In this document: positions 31,291 to 40,138 of the stretch, one piece after another
Layout: every line of letters begins with the position of its first letter
How positions within the stretch are numbered: position 1 is the stretch's first letter
Assembly: GCF_020982545.1 (NCBI RefSeq)
Contig: NZ_JAJKLK010000003.1
Coordinates: 682,001 to 746,000 of the forward strand
Direction: 5' to 3'
Source: Streptomyces sp. MNU76
GTDB taxonomy: Bacteria > Actinomycetota > Actinomycetes > Streptomycetales > Streptomycetaceae
Length of the DNA: 64,000 nt
Made by a program: the position numbers and the translations under genes
Notes under the pieces: model-generated
What the model saw: only the letters and a program-made list of their open reading frames with translations
Databases searched by the model: none
What the model was told of the DNA's origin: nothing

Positions 31291-32094
31291 TCAGCTCCCC
31301 GCGCCCGAACTCGCCAGCGCCTCCGACAGTTCCACCGCCACCTGCTGCAGCACCGGCACGATCCGTTCCGTCGCCGTCTCCGTGACGCGTCCCGCAGGGC
31401 CGGAGATCGAAATGGCCGCGGCGGTGGGGGAGTCCGGGACGGAGACGGCGAGGCAGCGGACGCCGATCTCCTGTTCGTTGTCGTCGATCGCGTACCCCAG
31501 CCGGCGGACGTCCTCCAGGGCGCTCAGGAAGCCCTCGGGCGTGGTGATCGTCTTGTCCGTGGCCGCCGGCATGCCCGTACGGGCCAGCAGCGCGCGCACC
31601 TCGTCGGCCGGGAAGCCCGCGAGGAGCGCCTTGCCGACCCCCGTGGAGTGGGGGAGGACGCGGCGGCCCACCTCGGTGAACATCCGCATCGAGTGCTTGG
31701 ACGGCACCTGGGCGACGTAGACGATCTCGTCGCCGTCCAGCAGCGCCATGTTCGCCGTCTCGCCGGTCTCCTCGACGAGACGTGCCAGGTACGGGCGGGC
31801 CCAGGTGCCGAGCAGCCGGGACGCGGACTCGCCGAGGCGGATCAGGCGCGGGCCGAGGGCGTAGCGCCGGTTGGACTGCTGGCGTACGTAGCCGCAGACG
31901 ACCAGCGTCCGCATCAGCCGGTGGATCGTCGGCAGCGGCAGGCCACTGCTCGCGGACAGCTCGCTCAGGCCCACCTCGCCGCCGGCGTCCGCCATCCGCT
32001 CCAGCAGATCGAAGGCGCGCTCGAGGGACTGGACACCACCGGAGGACGACTTGGCGGAGTCGGTCGTGTGGGCGCTGGCGCTGGACATCGGCAC
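31291..32094 (-). CDS. allR: IclR-family repressor of allantoin genes
   Basis: A 267-residue IclR regulator. The winged helix is at residues about 20-80 (QSLERAFDLLERMADAG, GLSELSASSGLPLPTIHRLM), followed by the ligand domain with VAQVPSKHSMRMFTEVGRR, LPHSTGVGKALLAGF and GCRCLAVSVPD-like GVRCLAVSVPDS. It is divergent from allantoinase. S. coelicolor AllR, in the same setting, is known to repress allantoin genes and to be released by allantoate and glyoxylate. Four TTCC-N7-GGAA boxes lie between the two genes, so autoregulation is likely. Confidence 0.9.
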   Translation of the reverse strand: MPMSSASAHTTDSAKSSSGGVQSLERAFDLLERMADAGGEVGLSELSASSGLPLPTIHRLMRTLVVCGYVRQQSNRRYALGPRLIRLGESASRLLGTWARPYLARLVEETGETANMALLDGDEIVYVAQVPSKHSMRMFTEVGRRVLPHSTGVGKALLAGFPADEVRALLARTGMPAATDKTITTPEGFLSALEDVRRLGYAIDDNEQEIGVRCLAVSVPDSPTAAAISISGPAGRVTETATERIVPVLQQVAVELSEALASSGAGS

Positions 32095-32174
32095 GGGCGC
32101 GGTCCTTTCGAGATGGCGGGCGAGGTCGCAGCCTACCCGGCAGTTCGTTGACTACGAGCTCGTACGTCATTAAG

Positions 32175-32338
32175 TTCTGCTTAGTGGAATGATAATTCCG
32201 TCTTGTGAAAACAACCAGGATGCGTGGTGCGCGAGGCAGAGTGGAGGGTGTGCCCTTGACGGGGTGTGAGGCGGGGTGAAAACTTCTTCAACAGAACGTT
32301 GAATTCCGTTACGTGGAAGTAAATACCGTTACGTGGAA
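32175..32338. promoter_or_regulatory. allR-allB operator region with four IclR-type boxes
   Basis: Four 15-bp elements of TTCCGTnnnGTGGAA form are visible: TTCTGCTTAGTGGAA (32175-32189), TTCCGTCTTGTGAAA (32196-32210), TTCCGTTACGTGGAA (32304-32318) and TACCGTTACGTGGAA (32324-32338). They form two pairs, spaced 21 and 20 bases. The first pair is on the allR side, the second on the allB side. TTCAACAGAACGTTGAA (32287-32303) abuts the second pair and contains a -35 TTGAAT for allB. Confidence 0.72.
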
Positions 32339-32368
32339 GTGAAGAGCGGTACGGCGAGAGGGGTCCCG

Positions 32369-33706
32369 GTGTCCGAGACTGAACTGGTGTTGCGCTCGAC
32401 GCGCGTCATCACCCCCGACGGATCGCGCCCCGCCGCGGTCGCCGTCGCCGACGGCAGGATCACGGCCGTACTCCCCCACGACGCCGACATACCGTCGGGC
32501 GCGCGCCTGGAGGATCTCGGCGACCACGTCCTGCTGCCCGGCCTCGTCGACACCCACGTCCATGTGAACGACCCCGGACGCACCCACTGGGAGGGCTTCT
32601 GGACCGCCACCCGCGCGGCGGCGGCCGGAGGCATCACCACCCTCGTCGACATGCCTCTCAACTCCCTCCCCCCGACCACCACGGTCGACCACCTCCGTAC
32701 CAAGCGCGAGGTCGCCGCCGACAAGGCCCACATCGACGTCGGCTTCTGGGGCGGCGCCCTGCCCGACAACGTCAAGGACCTGCGCCCGCTGCACGACAGC
32801 GGGGTCTTCGGCTTCAAGGCGTTCCTGTCGCCGTCGGGCGTGGAGGAGTTCCCGCACCTCGACCAGGACGGACTCGCCCGCTCCCTGGCCGAGATCGCGG
32901 GCTTCGGCGGACTGTTGACCGTCCACGCCGAGGACCCCCGCCACCTCGACGCGGCTCCCCGGCAGGGCGGCCCCCGGTACGCCGACTTCCTCGCCTCCCG
33001 CCCGCGTGACGCCGAGGACACCGCCATCGCGGCGCTCGTCGCCCAGGCCCGGCGGCTCGACGCACGCGTCCACGTGCTCCACCTCTCCTCCGGCGACGCC
33101 CTCCCGCTGATCGCCGAGGCCAAACGGGAGGGCGTACGGATCACCGTGGAGACCTGCCCGCACTACCTCACCCTCACCGCCGAGGAAGTCCCGGACGGGG
33201 CGAGCGAGTTCAAGTGCTGCCCGCCCATCCGGGAGTCCGCCAACCAGGACCTCCTCTGGCAGGCCCTCGCGGACGGCACCATCGACTGTGTGGTCACCGA
33301 CCACTCCCCGTCGACCGCCGACCTCAAGACCGACGACTTCGCCACCGCCTGGGGCGGCATCTCCGGCCTGCAACTGAGCCTCTCGGCCGTCTGGACGGAG
33401 GCCCGCGGGCGCGGCCACGGCCTGGAGGACGTGGTCCGCTGGATGTCCACCCGCACGGCCGCCCTCGTCGGGCTGGACCGCAAGGGCGCCATCGAGCCCG
33501 GCCGTGACGCCGACTTCGCCGTCCTCGCCCCCGACGAGACCTTCACCGTCGACCCGGCCGCGCTCCAGCACCGCAACCGGGTCACCGCCTACGCCGGCAA
33601 GACCCTGTACGGCGTGGTCAAGTCCACCTGGCTGCGCGGTGAACGCATCGTCACCGACGGCGAGTTCACCGAACCGAAGGGACAACTCCTCACCCGCACA
33701 GCCTGA
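32369..33706 (+). CDS. allB: Allantoinase
   Basis: The product opens the hydantoin ring of allantoin to give allantoate. A 445-residue cyclic amidohydrolase: [20 protein letters not shown] (HxH metal pair), [17 protein letters not shown] with the Lys that is carboxylated, [36 protein letters not shown] and [12 protein letters not shown] with the catalytic Asp. These are allantoinase-specific forms ([14 protein letters not shown]). The GTG at 32369 has GAGAGGGG upstream; the open frame extends 36 bases further into the operator. Allantoicase follows 52 bases later, on the same transcript. Confidence 0.96.
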   Translation: MSETELVLRSTRVITPDGSRPAAVAVADGRITAVLPHDADIPSGARLEDLGDHVLLPGLVDTHVHVNDPGRTHWEGFWTATRAAAAGGITTLVDMPLNSLPPTTTVDHLRTKREVAADKAHIDVGFWGGALPDNVKDLRPLHDSGVFGFKAFLSPSGVEEFPHLDQDGLARSLAEIAGFGGLLTVHAEDPRHLDAAPRQGGPRYADFLASRPRDAEDTAIAALVAQARRLDARVHVLHLSSGDALPLIAEAKREGVRITVETCPHYLTLTAEEVPDGASEFKCCPPIRESANQDLLWQALADGTIDCVVTDHSPSTADLKTDDFATAWGGISGLQLSLSAVWTEARGRGHGLEDVVRWMSTRTAALVGLDRKGAIEPGRDADFAVLAPDETFTVDPAALQHRNRVTAYAGKTLYGVVKSTWLRGERIVTDGEFTEPKGQLLTRTA

Positions 33707-33758
33707 TTCACCCCCACACCCGCGCGGCGGCCACCACCGAAAGGCAGACCTGATCATC

Positions 33759-34889
33759 GTGACGGCGCAGCACCACACCCCGCTCGCGAGCTTCACCGGC
33801 GACGCGAACCCCTACGGCGGCGGCGACCCGTACGCGGACTACCGCACCGCCGACTTCCCCTTCACCCAGTACGCCGACCTCGCCGACCGCAGGCTCGGCG
33901 CGGGTGTGATCGCCGCCAACGACGAGTTCTTCGCCCACCGGGAGAACCTGCTGGTGCCCGAGCGCGCCGAGTTCGACCCCGAGCACTTCGGGCACAAGGG
34001 CAAGGTCATGGACGGCTGGGAGACGCGCCGCCGCCGGGGTGCCTCCGCCGAGCATCCCTGGCCGGCGGCCGAGGACCACGACTGGGCGTTGATCCGCCTG
34101 GGCGCGCCCGGTGTGATCCGGGGGATCGTCGTCGACACGGCCCACTTCCGCGGCAACTACCCGCAGGCGGTGTCCGTCGAGGGCGCCTGCGTGGCCGGTT
34201 CCCCGTCGCCGGAGGAACTGCTCGCCGACGACGTGAAGTGGACGACGCTCGTCCCGCGCACCCCGGTCGGCGGCCACGCCGCCAACGGCTTCGCCGTCTC
34301 CGTCGAGCAGCGCTTCACCCACCTCCGCCTGAACCAGCACCCCGACGGCGGCATCGCCCGCCTCCGGGTCCACGGGGAGGTCGTACCGGACCCGGCCTGG
34401 CTCGCGGCTCTCGGCACCTTCGACGTGGTCGCCCTGGAGAACGGCGGCCGGGCCGAGGACGCCTCCAACCTCTTCTACTCGCCCGCCACCAACACCATCC
34501 AGCCCGGCCGCGCCCGGGTGATGCACGAGTGCTGGGAGACCCGGCGCCGCCGCGACCAGGGCAACGACTGGATCCGCTACCGCCTGGCCGCCCAGGCCGA
34601 GATCCGCGCCCTGGAGATCGACACGGCGTACCTCAAGGGCAATGCGGCCGGCTGGGCCACGGTCTCGGTGAGGGACGGGGACGACGGCGAGTGGACGGAA
34701 GTCCTCCCGCGCACCCGCCTCCAGCCCGACACCAACCACCGCTTCGTCCTCGCGGCCCCCGCCCTGGCCACCCACGCCCGCGTCGACATCTACCCCGACG
34801 GCGGCATCTCCCGCCTCCGCCTCTTCGGCTCCCTGACGGACCAGGGCGGCACCCACCTGTCGACCCGCCACCAGGAACTGGGCGGCTAG
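33759..34889 (+). CDS. alc: Allantoicase
   Basis: The product splits allantoate to ureidoglycolate and urea. A 376-residue protein with two homologous jelly-roll halves. The repeated features are KGKVMDGWETRRRRGA / RVMHECWETRRRRDQG and DTAHFRGNYPQAVSVEGA / DTAYLKGNAAGWATVSVR, plus RLNQHPDGGIARLRVHG / VDIYPDGGISRLRLFG. The GTG at 33759 follows AAAGG. It is the second gene of the allB operon. No urea or ureidoglycolate genes follow; a large stem-loop comes after the stop. Confidence 0.95.
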   Translation: MTAQHHTPLASFTGDANPYGGGDPYADYRTADFPFTQYADLADRRLGAGVIAANDEFFAHRENLLVPERAEFDPEHFGHKGKVMDGWETRRRRGASAEHPWPAAEDHDWALIRLGAPGVIRGIVVDTAHFRGNYPQAVSVEGACVAGSPSPEELLADDVKWTTLVPRTPVGGHAANGFAVSVEQRFTHLRLNQHPDGGIARLRVHGEVVPDPAWLAALGTFDVVALENGGRAEDASNLFYSPATNTIQPGRARVMHECWETRRRRDQGNDWIRYRLAAQAEIRALEIDTAYLKGNAAGWATVSVRDGDDGEWTEVLPRTRLQPDTNHRFVLAAPALATHARVDIYPDGGISRLRLFGSLTDQGGTHLSTRHQELGG

Positions 34890-34892
34890 GGT

Positions 34893-34958
34893 CGTTTGGA
34901 TCACGCCGGCCTCGGGCGACGGCGCCTGACGCCCCGCGGCCCAGGCGTGATCCAAACG
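34893..34958. terminator. 15-bp perfect stem with a 36-base loop after allantoicase
   Basis: CGTTTGGATCACGCC (34893-34907) pairs perfectly with GGCGTGATCCAAACG (34944-34958). The loop is itself GC-rich and palindromic. It could be a terminator for allB-alc, but the long arms ending in TTTGGATC/GATCCAAA also look like a small inverted-repeat element. Confidence 0.6.
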
Positions 34959-35024
34959 GCAGGTCCGTCGGCCCCGGTTAACTCCCGGAAAACTTAACGG
35001 ACGTGCCCGGAAAATCATGGAACT

Positions 35025-35060
35025 TGTCATTGACATGTCACTGTCTACGCGCGTCATCAT
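35025..35060 (+). promoter_or_regulatory. Promoter of the truncated ribonuclease gene
   Basis: The sequence around CATTGACATGTCACTGTC (35026-35045) contains -35 TTGACA fused with the palindrome GACATGTC, followed by TACGCGCGTC. It lies just upstream of the ribonuclease start at 35067. Confidence 0.45.
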
Positions 35061-35066
35061 GAGGCC

Positions 35067-35438
35067 ATGCGATTCCCCCCACGAGCACCACGCATCGGAG
35101 TGGCGGCCGCCCTCCTGTCCGCACTCCTCGTCGGCGGCACCGTCACGGCCACACCGGCGGCCGCGGCGGTCGGCAGCATCTGCTACAGCGACCTGCCGTC
35201 GCAGGCGCACACCACGCTCGACCTGATCGCGCGGGGCGGCCCCTACCCGTACGCGCAGGACGGCAGCGTCTTCCAGAACCGTGAGCGCGTCCTGCCGTCG
35301 CGGTCCACCGGTTACTACCCGGCGTACAGCCCGACTCGTCTGCCGCTCCACATTTCCGCAGGTCAGAGGCCATGTTTTCTCGCTGAACAAACTGGCCGGG
35401 TCGAATCCGGGTCGAATTCGGGCCGTGTGGGTGGGTGA
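35067..35438 (+). pseudogene. Truncated secreted guanyl-specific ribonuclease (RNase Sa type)
   Basis: RFPPRAPRIGVAAALLSALL begins a signal peptide ending near ATPAAAA. The mature start SICYSDLPSQAHTTLDLI continues with GPYPYAQDGSVFQNRERVLP and SRSTGYY, which is the N-terminal two thirds of RNase Sa/barnase-like enzymes. It should continue with HEYTV...TPG and the catalytic Arg/His. Instead the homology stops at about 35325, and the frame runs into unrelated sequence to 35436-35438. The catalytic His and final Arg are lost, so the gene is inactive. The break marks the left edge of the accessory island. Confidence 0.8.
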
Positions 35439-35586
35439 CGGCGCGGAGATATACCGCTCGTATCGTCCATCCTGTCCTGTCGATAAGGGGTGGATAGGGC
35501 GTATGGGGCATCCGGCGGGTGCAAGATGCGGCCCCAGGTCAGTTGCCAGCGAGTTGGGACGCTTCGGGCGCCTTCGAAAGTATGGT
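35326..35586. other. Unassigned lower-GC segment between the broken ribonuclease and the IS
   Basis: About 260 bases with lower GC than the surroundings (for example TCGAATCCGGGTCGAATTCG and GATATACCGCTCGTATCG) and no convincing coding frame. It is not part of the IS as bounded by its inverted repeats. It may be a remnant of an earlier insertion. Confidence 0.4.
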
Positions 35587-37070
35587 GGGTCTTCAAAGTT
35601 GAGCGGTGCGGAGGTGTCCGCGGGCTCGGCGGGTGGTGACGCAGCGTGTGCGTAGGCGCTGGTTGGCGGCGTTGCGGAATCCGAAGGCGGCACGGGCGAC
35701 AAGCTTGATCACGCGGTTGATGCCTTCGCTCTTGGCATTGCTGTGTCCGCTGTCGATGAACGCGGCGATCTCGGGCCACCAGCGGTCGACCGTGGTGGCG
35801 AGGGTGCGGACTTCCGGGATGTCTGCGTCCGCGCACCAGGTGAGGAACTTCCATCGTGCGCGGCCGACTTAGTGTCGGTCGGCGCCGGTGCGGGCCAGGG
35901 CGAGAAGGTTGCGCAGGGATTCCTTGGCGATCCACGCGGGCAGCAGGGTTCGTCCGATCTTCCCCTCGGCCAGCAGTGGGTTCCACATCTTCGCGAATTG
36001 CTCGTCGGTGAGTTTCTCGCGGTTGCGCAGGAGTCGTCGTCGGGCCTTCCACTCGGGGTCGGTGGCGCGTCCGCGCCGACCCCGGATTTCGGCGGTGGTG
36101 CGGCGCCGGACCAGCGACAGCATCTTGTTCGCGAGCTGCACGATGTGGAAATGGTCGACCACGACGACGGCGTTCGGCAGGCCGGTGCGGATTGCGGCCC
36201 GGTAGGTGGCCGACATGTCGATGGCCACGTGCCGGATGCTGTTGCGCCAGGTCAGGGGTGTGGTGGACAGCCAGGCCAGCACGTCGGCGACGGCGCGGCC
36301 CTCGACCTGGCCGAGCAGGCCACCGACACCGAGCGCATCGACGAACCCGGTGTGCCACCGGTCCCGCGTCAGCTGCCACTTGCCCGTTTCGAGGTCCTGC
36401 TCCCAGCGGGTCCTGCCGCGCCGGGTCTCGTCAATGCCCAGCACCCCGACCTCGGGCAGCGGCGCTTCGACGACCTCGTGGGCAACGGCCTTGAAGGCGT
36501 CCATCACGGTCGGCCAGGACAGATGCAGATCGCGGGCTGCCTGGGCGACTGTGGAACCGGCGTCCCGTATCCGACGTCCGGCCGTACTCCGTAGCCTGCC
36601 GGTCAGCCGGGCGCCGGCCGGGATCTGCGGGATCTGCTCGGTGAACGACTTGCGAGGGCAGGCCGGCTCGCGGCACCACCAGGGCCGCTTGTGCCAGAAG
36701 AACTCCAGCCCGCGCTCGCCGTAAGGGAGATCACGGGGCCGGGTGGTCGCGGAGCCTTTCACCCGGGACGCGAAGACCCCGCAGGCCGGGCATGCCCGGG
36801 CCGAGGCATCCGCCGTGGCCAGGTGGATCCGGCGGCCACCGTCCTCGCACCGCTCGACCCGGATGACGGACACCCCGTCGAGGTCCAACAGCAACGTCGT
36901 ATCGTTGACCAAGCCCGTGGCTCCCCAGTGATCCTTCTGCGTAGAGAACAGAAATGATCACCCAGGACCACGGGCGTCCTACATCCAGGGCCGACAACCA
37001 CCCCGCCCATCACGGAATGTGACGGGAAGTCAGCCCACACCAACGCCGCACCGCTCAAGTTCGAAGACCC
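35587..37070 (-). mobile_element. ISL3-family insertion sequence (element 1)
   Basis: 1,484 bases bounded by 25-bp imperfect inverted repeats (35587-35611 and 37046-37070; 23 of 25 match) beginning GGGTCTTC. It holds one transposase gene on the reverse strand. The eight bases next to each end (AGTATGGT and GGTTTACG) differ, so no target duplication is left; a deletion or rearrangement after insertion is likely. Confidence 0.85.
35593..36912 (-). pseudogene. ISL3-family transposase interrupted by an in-frame TAA
   Basis: Reading from a TTG at 36912, the N-terminal zinc finger (ACPACGVFASRVKGS, REPACPRKSFTEQIPQ) and the DDE core (VLGIDETRRGRTRWE, VAIDMSATYRAAI, VVVDHFHIVQLANKML) are intact. 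The frame stops at 35869-35871 after ARTGADRH. The same frame then continues without gap as ADIPEVRTLATTVDRWW and FIDSGHSNAKSEGINRVIK, which carries the catalytic Glu, to a proper stop at 35593-35595. A single change (probably CAA to TAA) has therefore cut off the Glu-bearing end. The full length, 439 codons, is normal. Confidence 0.85.
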
Positions 37071-37071
37071 G

Positions 37072-37310
37072 GTTTACGTCTCGTACGGACAGATCCTCAT
37101 CCGCCCGCTGATCGCGCCCACGATGCAGCACCAGGCCTTCAACAGCCCGGCCCGCCGCGTATACATGAGCGCGACCCTCGGCGACGGCGGCGAACTCGAG
37201 CGCTCCTTCGGGCGAAGGAAGATCGAACGCATCCCCGTCCCCAAGGGCTGGGAGAGCCGGGGCACCGGGCGACGTTTCTTCCTCTTCCCCGAACTGACCA
37301 ACGACCTGTC
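37072..37310 (+). pseudogene. Fragment of a helicase-like gene
   Basis: The open frame VYVSYGQILIRPLIAPT, RRVYMSATLGDGGELERSFG and RIPVPKGWESRGTGRRFF resembles the middle of a DEAD/DEAH helicase (SATLG as motif III). It has no start and no ends: the left side is cut by ISL3 element 1, and the right side joins a transposase remnant at about 37310. Confidence 0.55.
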
Positions 37311-37404
37311 AACGGCGTCAACACCCGCACCAAGAAGGATCACGCGACAGATGCACGGACGCGCCGGATTCGACCTCCTCCGCCACCGCATCCTCCTGCC
37401 CTGA
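37311..37404 (+). pseudogene. C-terminal remnant of a second ISL3-type transposase
   Basis: After an extra G near 37340, the frame reads TRQMHGRAGFDLLRHRILLP and stops. This matches the ISL3 C-terminus, such as KRQMFGHANFDLLRKRVLL in the intact copy at 57840-57905. Upstream the other frame gives NGVNTRTKK, the conserved segment before it. Bases 37405-37450 (ACGGGCCAGAGCC) may be the old IS end. Confidence 0.7.
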
Positions 37405-37511
37405 CAAACACCCGGCGTCACCACCGACTACGGGCCAGAGCCGCTCTTTTGACAGACCCGGAACTCGGTGCGCTGGAACTGACCGGTGTGTTGGAGCTGA
37501 CCAGCGGATCG

Positions 37512-37535
37512 CCGGGGTGGGGCTTCGCCCCGGGG
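37512..37535. terminator. Hairpin at the 3' end of the ALDH gene
   Basis: CCGGGGTGGGGCTTCGCCCCGG folds as GGGGC-TTC-GCCCC with flanking G/C pairs. It starts right after the aldehyde dehydrogenase stop on the reverse strand. Confidence 0.6.
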
Positions 37536-38975
37536 CTATTCCTTGCGGACGGACAGCACCTGGGTGTTGGTGTACTCCAGCGCGCCTTCGACGCCGTTCT
37601 CGGTGCCGAGGCCGGAGGCTTTGTGGCCGCTGAACTGCTGCATCGGGGACAGCATCTGTTCCTGGTTGATCCACACCGTGCCGGTCTCGATCCGGGCGGC
37701 GAGTTCCTCGGCCGCCGCGAGGTCGCGGCTCCAGACGGTGCCGCCGAGCCCGTACTCGGAGTCGTTGGCGCGGCGGACCACCTCGTCGACGTCCCGGAAC
37801 CGCAGCAGGGGGACGACCGGGCCGAACGGTTCCTGGGTGACGATCGCGGAGTCGTCGGCCGGGTTGTCCACCACGGTCGGGTGCACGAAGTAGCCGGGGC
37901 CGTCCGGGATCGAGCCCTCCACCAGCAGCTTGGCTCCGGAATCGACGGTCTCCTTGATCAGGCCGACGACCTTCTCGTACTGCGCGCGGTTCTGGATCGG
38001 GCCGAGCTGGACCCCTTCCTCCAGGCCGTTGCCGACCTTGACAGACCGCGCGATCTGCGCGAACCGCTCCGCGAACGCGTCGTAGACGTCCTCGTGCACA
38101 TAGACGCGCTTGGCGGCGATGCAGATCTGGCCGCTGTTGCCGAAGCAGGTCCAGAAGACCCGCGGCGCGACTTCGTCCACGTCAACGTCGGGCAGCACGA
38201 TCGCGGCGTCGTTGCCTCCCAGCTCCAGGGTGACCCGGGTGAGGCTGCGGGCGGCGGAGGCCATGACCTTGCGGCCGGTAGCGGTGGAGCCGGTGAAGGC
38301 GATCTTACGGATGCCCGGGTGCTCGGCGAGCCTCGGACCGAGGCTGTCGCCGCCGCTGATGACGTTGAGCACACCGGCGGGCACCACGTCGGCCAGCAGT
38401 TCGCCGATGCGCAGAGTGGTGAGCGGCGTGTACGGCGACGGCTTGACCACGATGGTGTTGCCGGTGAGCAGCGCCGGGGCGATCTTCCACGAGGCCTGGC
38501 CGACCGGGAAGTTCCAGGGCACGATGCCGGCGACGACACCGAGCGGCACATGACGCACCCGGACGCGGTGGGTTTCGGTCTCGGTGACCTCCTCGGCGGG
38601 GTAGTCCATGGCGGCGTGTCCGTCGAACCAGGCGACGACGGCCATGAGCTCAGCGCGCGCGTCGGCCAGCGGCTTGCCCTGCTCGGCGGTGAGCAGGGCG
38701 GCCAGCTCCTCGGTGTGCTCGCCGACGACGGCCGCGGCGGCGCGCAGCACGGCGCGGCGCTCCTCGACGGAGGATGCGCTCCAAGAGGCGAAGGCGCGCT
38801 CGGCGGACTCGACGGCGGCGTTCAGCTGGGCGTCGGTGGCGTCGGGGACGCGGCCGGCGATCTGTTCGGTGGCCGGGTTCAGTACGTCGAGCAGGTCGCT
38901 TTCGGCGCCGACGAAGCGGCCGTCGATGAGCATGCGGTGGGTGGGCTCAGTGTGGGCGGGCTCAGTGCGGGTCAC
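37536..38975 (-). CDS. NAD(P)-dependent aldehyde dehydrogenase
   Basis: A 479-residue ALDH that oxidises an aldehyde to its acid. Visible are GIVPWNFPVGQASWKIAPAL (catalytic Asn), IAFTGSTATGRKVM (NAD fold), LELGGNDAAIVLPD (general-base Glu) and FGNSGQICIAAKRVY with the nucleophilic Cys. The C-terminal SPMQQFSGHKASGLGTENG places it near the aromatic/terpenoid and succinate-semialdehyde types. The GTG at 38975 is used. The alcohol dehydrogenase gene lies 75 bases upstream on the same strand, so the two should act in sequence on an alcohol and its aldehyde. Confidence 0.93.
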   Translation of the reverse strand: MTRTEPAHTEPTHRMLIDGRFVGAESDLLDVLNPATEQIAGRVPDATDAQLNAAVESAERAFASWSASSVEERRAVLRAAAAVVGEHTEELAALLTAEQGKPLADARAELMAVVAWFDGHAAMDYPAEEVTETETHRVRVRHVPLGVVAGIVPWNFPVGQASWKIAPALLTGNTIVVKPSPYTPLTTLRIGELLADVVPAGVLNVISGGDSLGPRLAEHPGIRKIAFTGSTATGRKVMASAARSLTRVTLELGGNDAAIVLPDVDVDEVAPRVFWTCFGNSGQICIAAKRVYVHEDVYDAFAERFAQIARSVKVGNGLEEGVQLGPIQNRAQYEKVVGLIKETVDSGAKLLVEGSIPDGPGYFVHPTVVDNPADDSAIVTQEPFGPVVPLLRFRDVDEVVRRANDSEYGLGGTVWSRDLAAAEELAARIETGTVWINQEQMLSPMQQFSGHKASGLGTENGVEGALEYTNTQVLSVRKE

Positions 38976-39050
38976 TTTTTCACTTCCCTGAGGTGTGTGG
39001 CGTTTCCCCGAAGGGCGGGGCGGCGAGAAGGGCCTGGTGGAACCGTCTCG

Positions 39051-40067
39051 TCAGGCGGTCAGCACGATCCGGCCGGGGACCGCGCCCTTGGCCAGGTCGT
39101 CCAATGACGCGTTGACGCCCTCGGCGGTGAGCGGGCGGGTGATCAGCGGGGTGCGAGGGAGGCGGCCGGAGCGGGCCAGTTCCACGACCTCGCGCAGCTC
39201 GGTCAGGGTGCCGACGTAACTGCCCTGCAGGGTCAGCCGCTTGACCGGCATGAGGGCGGTGGGCAGGGTCAGCTCGCCGCCGAACAGGCCGACCTGGACG
39301 AGCTTGCCGTCCCGGCGCAGCGCGTCGAAGGCGAGCCGGGCCGTCGTACCGTTGTTGACGAAGTCGATGACGCCGACCGCGCCGCCGCCGGTGACCCGGC
39401 ACAGCGCCTCCAGCGCACCCTCGGCGGAGCTGTCGACGGTGTCCGCCGCCCCCAACTCGCGTGCCATGGCGAGGCGTTCCGCGTTGACGTCGACCGCGGT
39501 GACGCGCCGATGCCCCAGTGCGCGCAGCACGGCCACGGCCATCAGCCCGACGCCGCCGGTGCCGAGGACGACGATCTCATCGTCCGGGTCGCCGCGCAGC
39601 GCCTTGGACACCGCCGCATAGGCAGTGAGGCCGGAGCAGGCGAGGGTGGCCGCCCAGCCGGTGTCGATCCCCGTGCTGTCCAGCAGGTAGCGCTCGTGCG
39701 GGATGTGGACCATCTCGGCGTAGCCGCCGTATGCGGTGACGCCGAGTGGGCGCTGGTCGGGGCAGCGATCGTCGTTCCCGGCGCGGCAGTCCTGGCACGT
39801 GCCGCAGCCGAGCCAGGGGAAGACCAGCCGTACGTCGCCCGGCTTCGTAGTGGTGACGTCCTCCCCCACGGCGACGACCTCACCGGCCATCTCGTGCCCC
39901 GCGACGACGGGGAACGGGAGGGTGAGATTGTCCCGGATGTGGACATCGCTGTGGCAGACACCGCTGTGGGTGAGCCGGAGCAGCACCTCGTGTCCGGACG
40001 GTCGAGGGGTCGCGACCGTCGACTCACGGGCGGGGCCGCCTGCTTCTTCGAAGGCGTAGATCTTCAC
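39051..40067 (-). CDS. Zinc-dependent alcohol dehydrogenase
   Basis: A 338-residue medium-chain dehydrogenase. The catalytic zinc ligands are in THSGVCHSDVH and VAGHEMAGEV, and the structural zinc in GCGTCQDCRAGNDDRCPDQ (four Cys). The Rossmann motif is VVLGTGGVGLMAV. I chose the GTG at 40067, 8 bases after AAAAGGGG; the open frame further upstream crosses the operators. It is divergent from a TetR gene with two identical operators between, so it is probably substrate-induced. With the ALDH it forms a two-step alcohol oxidation operon. Confidence 0.92.
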   Translation of the reverse strand: MKIYAFEEAGGPARESTVATPRPSGHEVLLRLTHSGVCHSDVHIRDNLTLPFPVVAGHEMAGEVVAVGEDVTTTKPGDVRLVFPWLGCGTCQDCRAGNDDRCPDQRPLGVTAYGGYAEMVHIPHERYLLDSTGIDTGWAATLACSGLTAYAAVSKALRGDPDDEIVVLGTGGVGLMAVAVLRALGHRRVTAVDVNAERLAMARELGAADTVDSSAEGALEALCRVTGGGAVGVIDFVNNGTTARLAFDALRRDGKLVQVGLFGGELTLPTALMPVKRLTLQGSYVGTLTELREVVELARSGRLPRTPLITRPLTAEGVNASLDDLAKGAVPGRIVLTA

Positions 40068-40138
40068 CGTTCGCCCCTTTTCTTCTCTCGCCGCCCAGGT
40101 CGGCCGGGGTCGGCGACTGGCGGCGCAGCATTTCTTTC

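Noticed and set aside
32304..32338. Repeated CCGTTACGTGGAAGT as a possible CRISPR-like repeat
   Set aside because: Only two close copies with a 5-base gap, in a promoter, and they fit IclR-type operators.
35587..37070. Target-site duplication around ISL3 element 1
   Set aside because: The flanking 8-mers AGTATGGT and GGTTTACG do not match, so none can be claimed.
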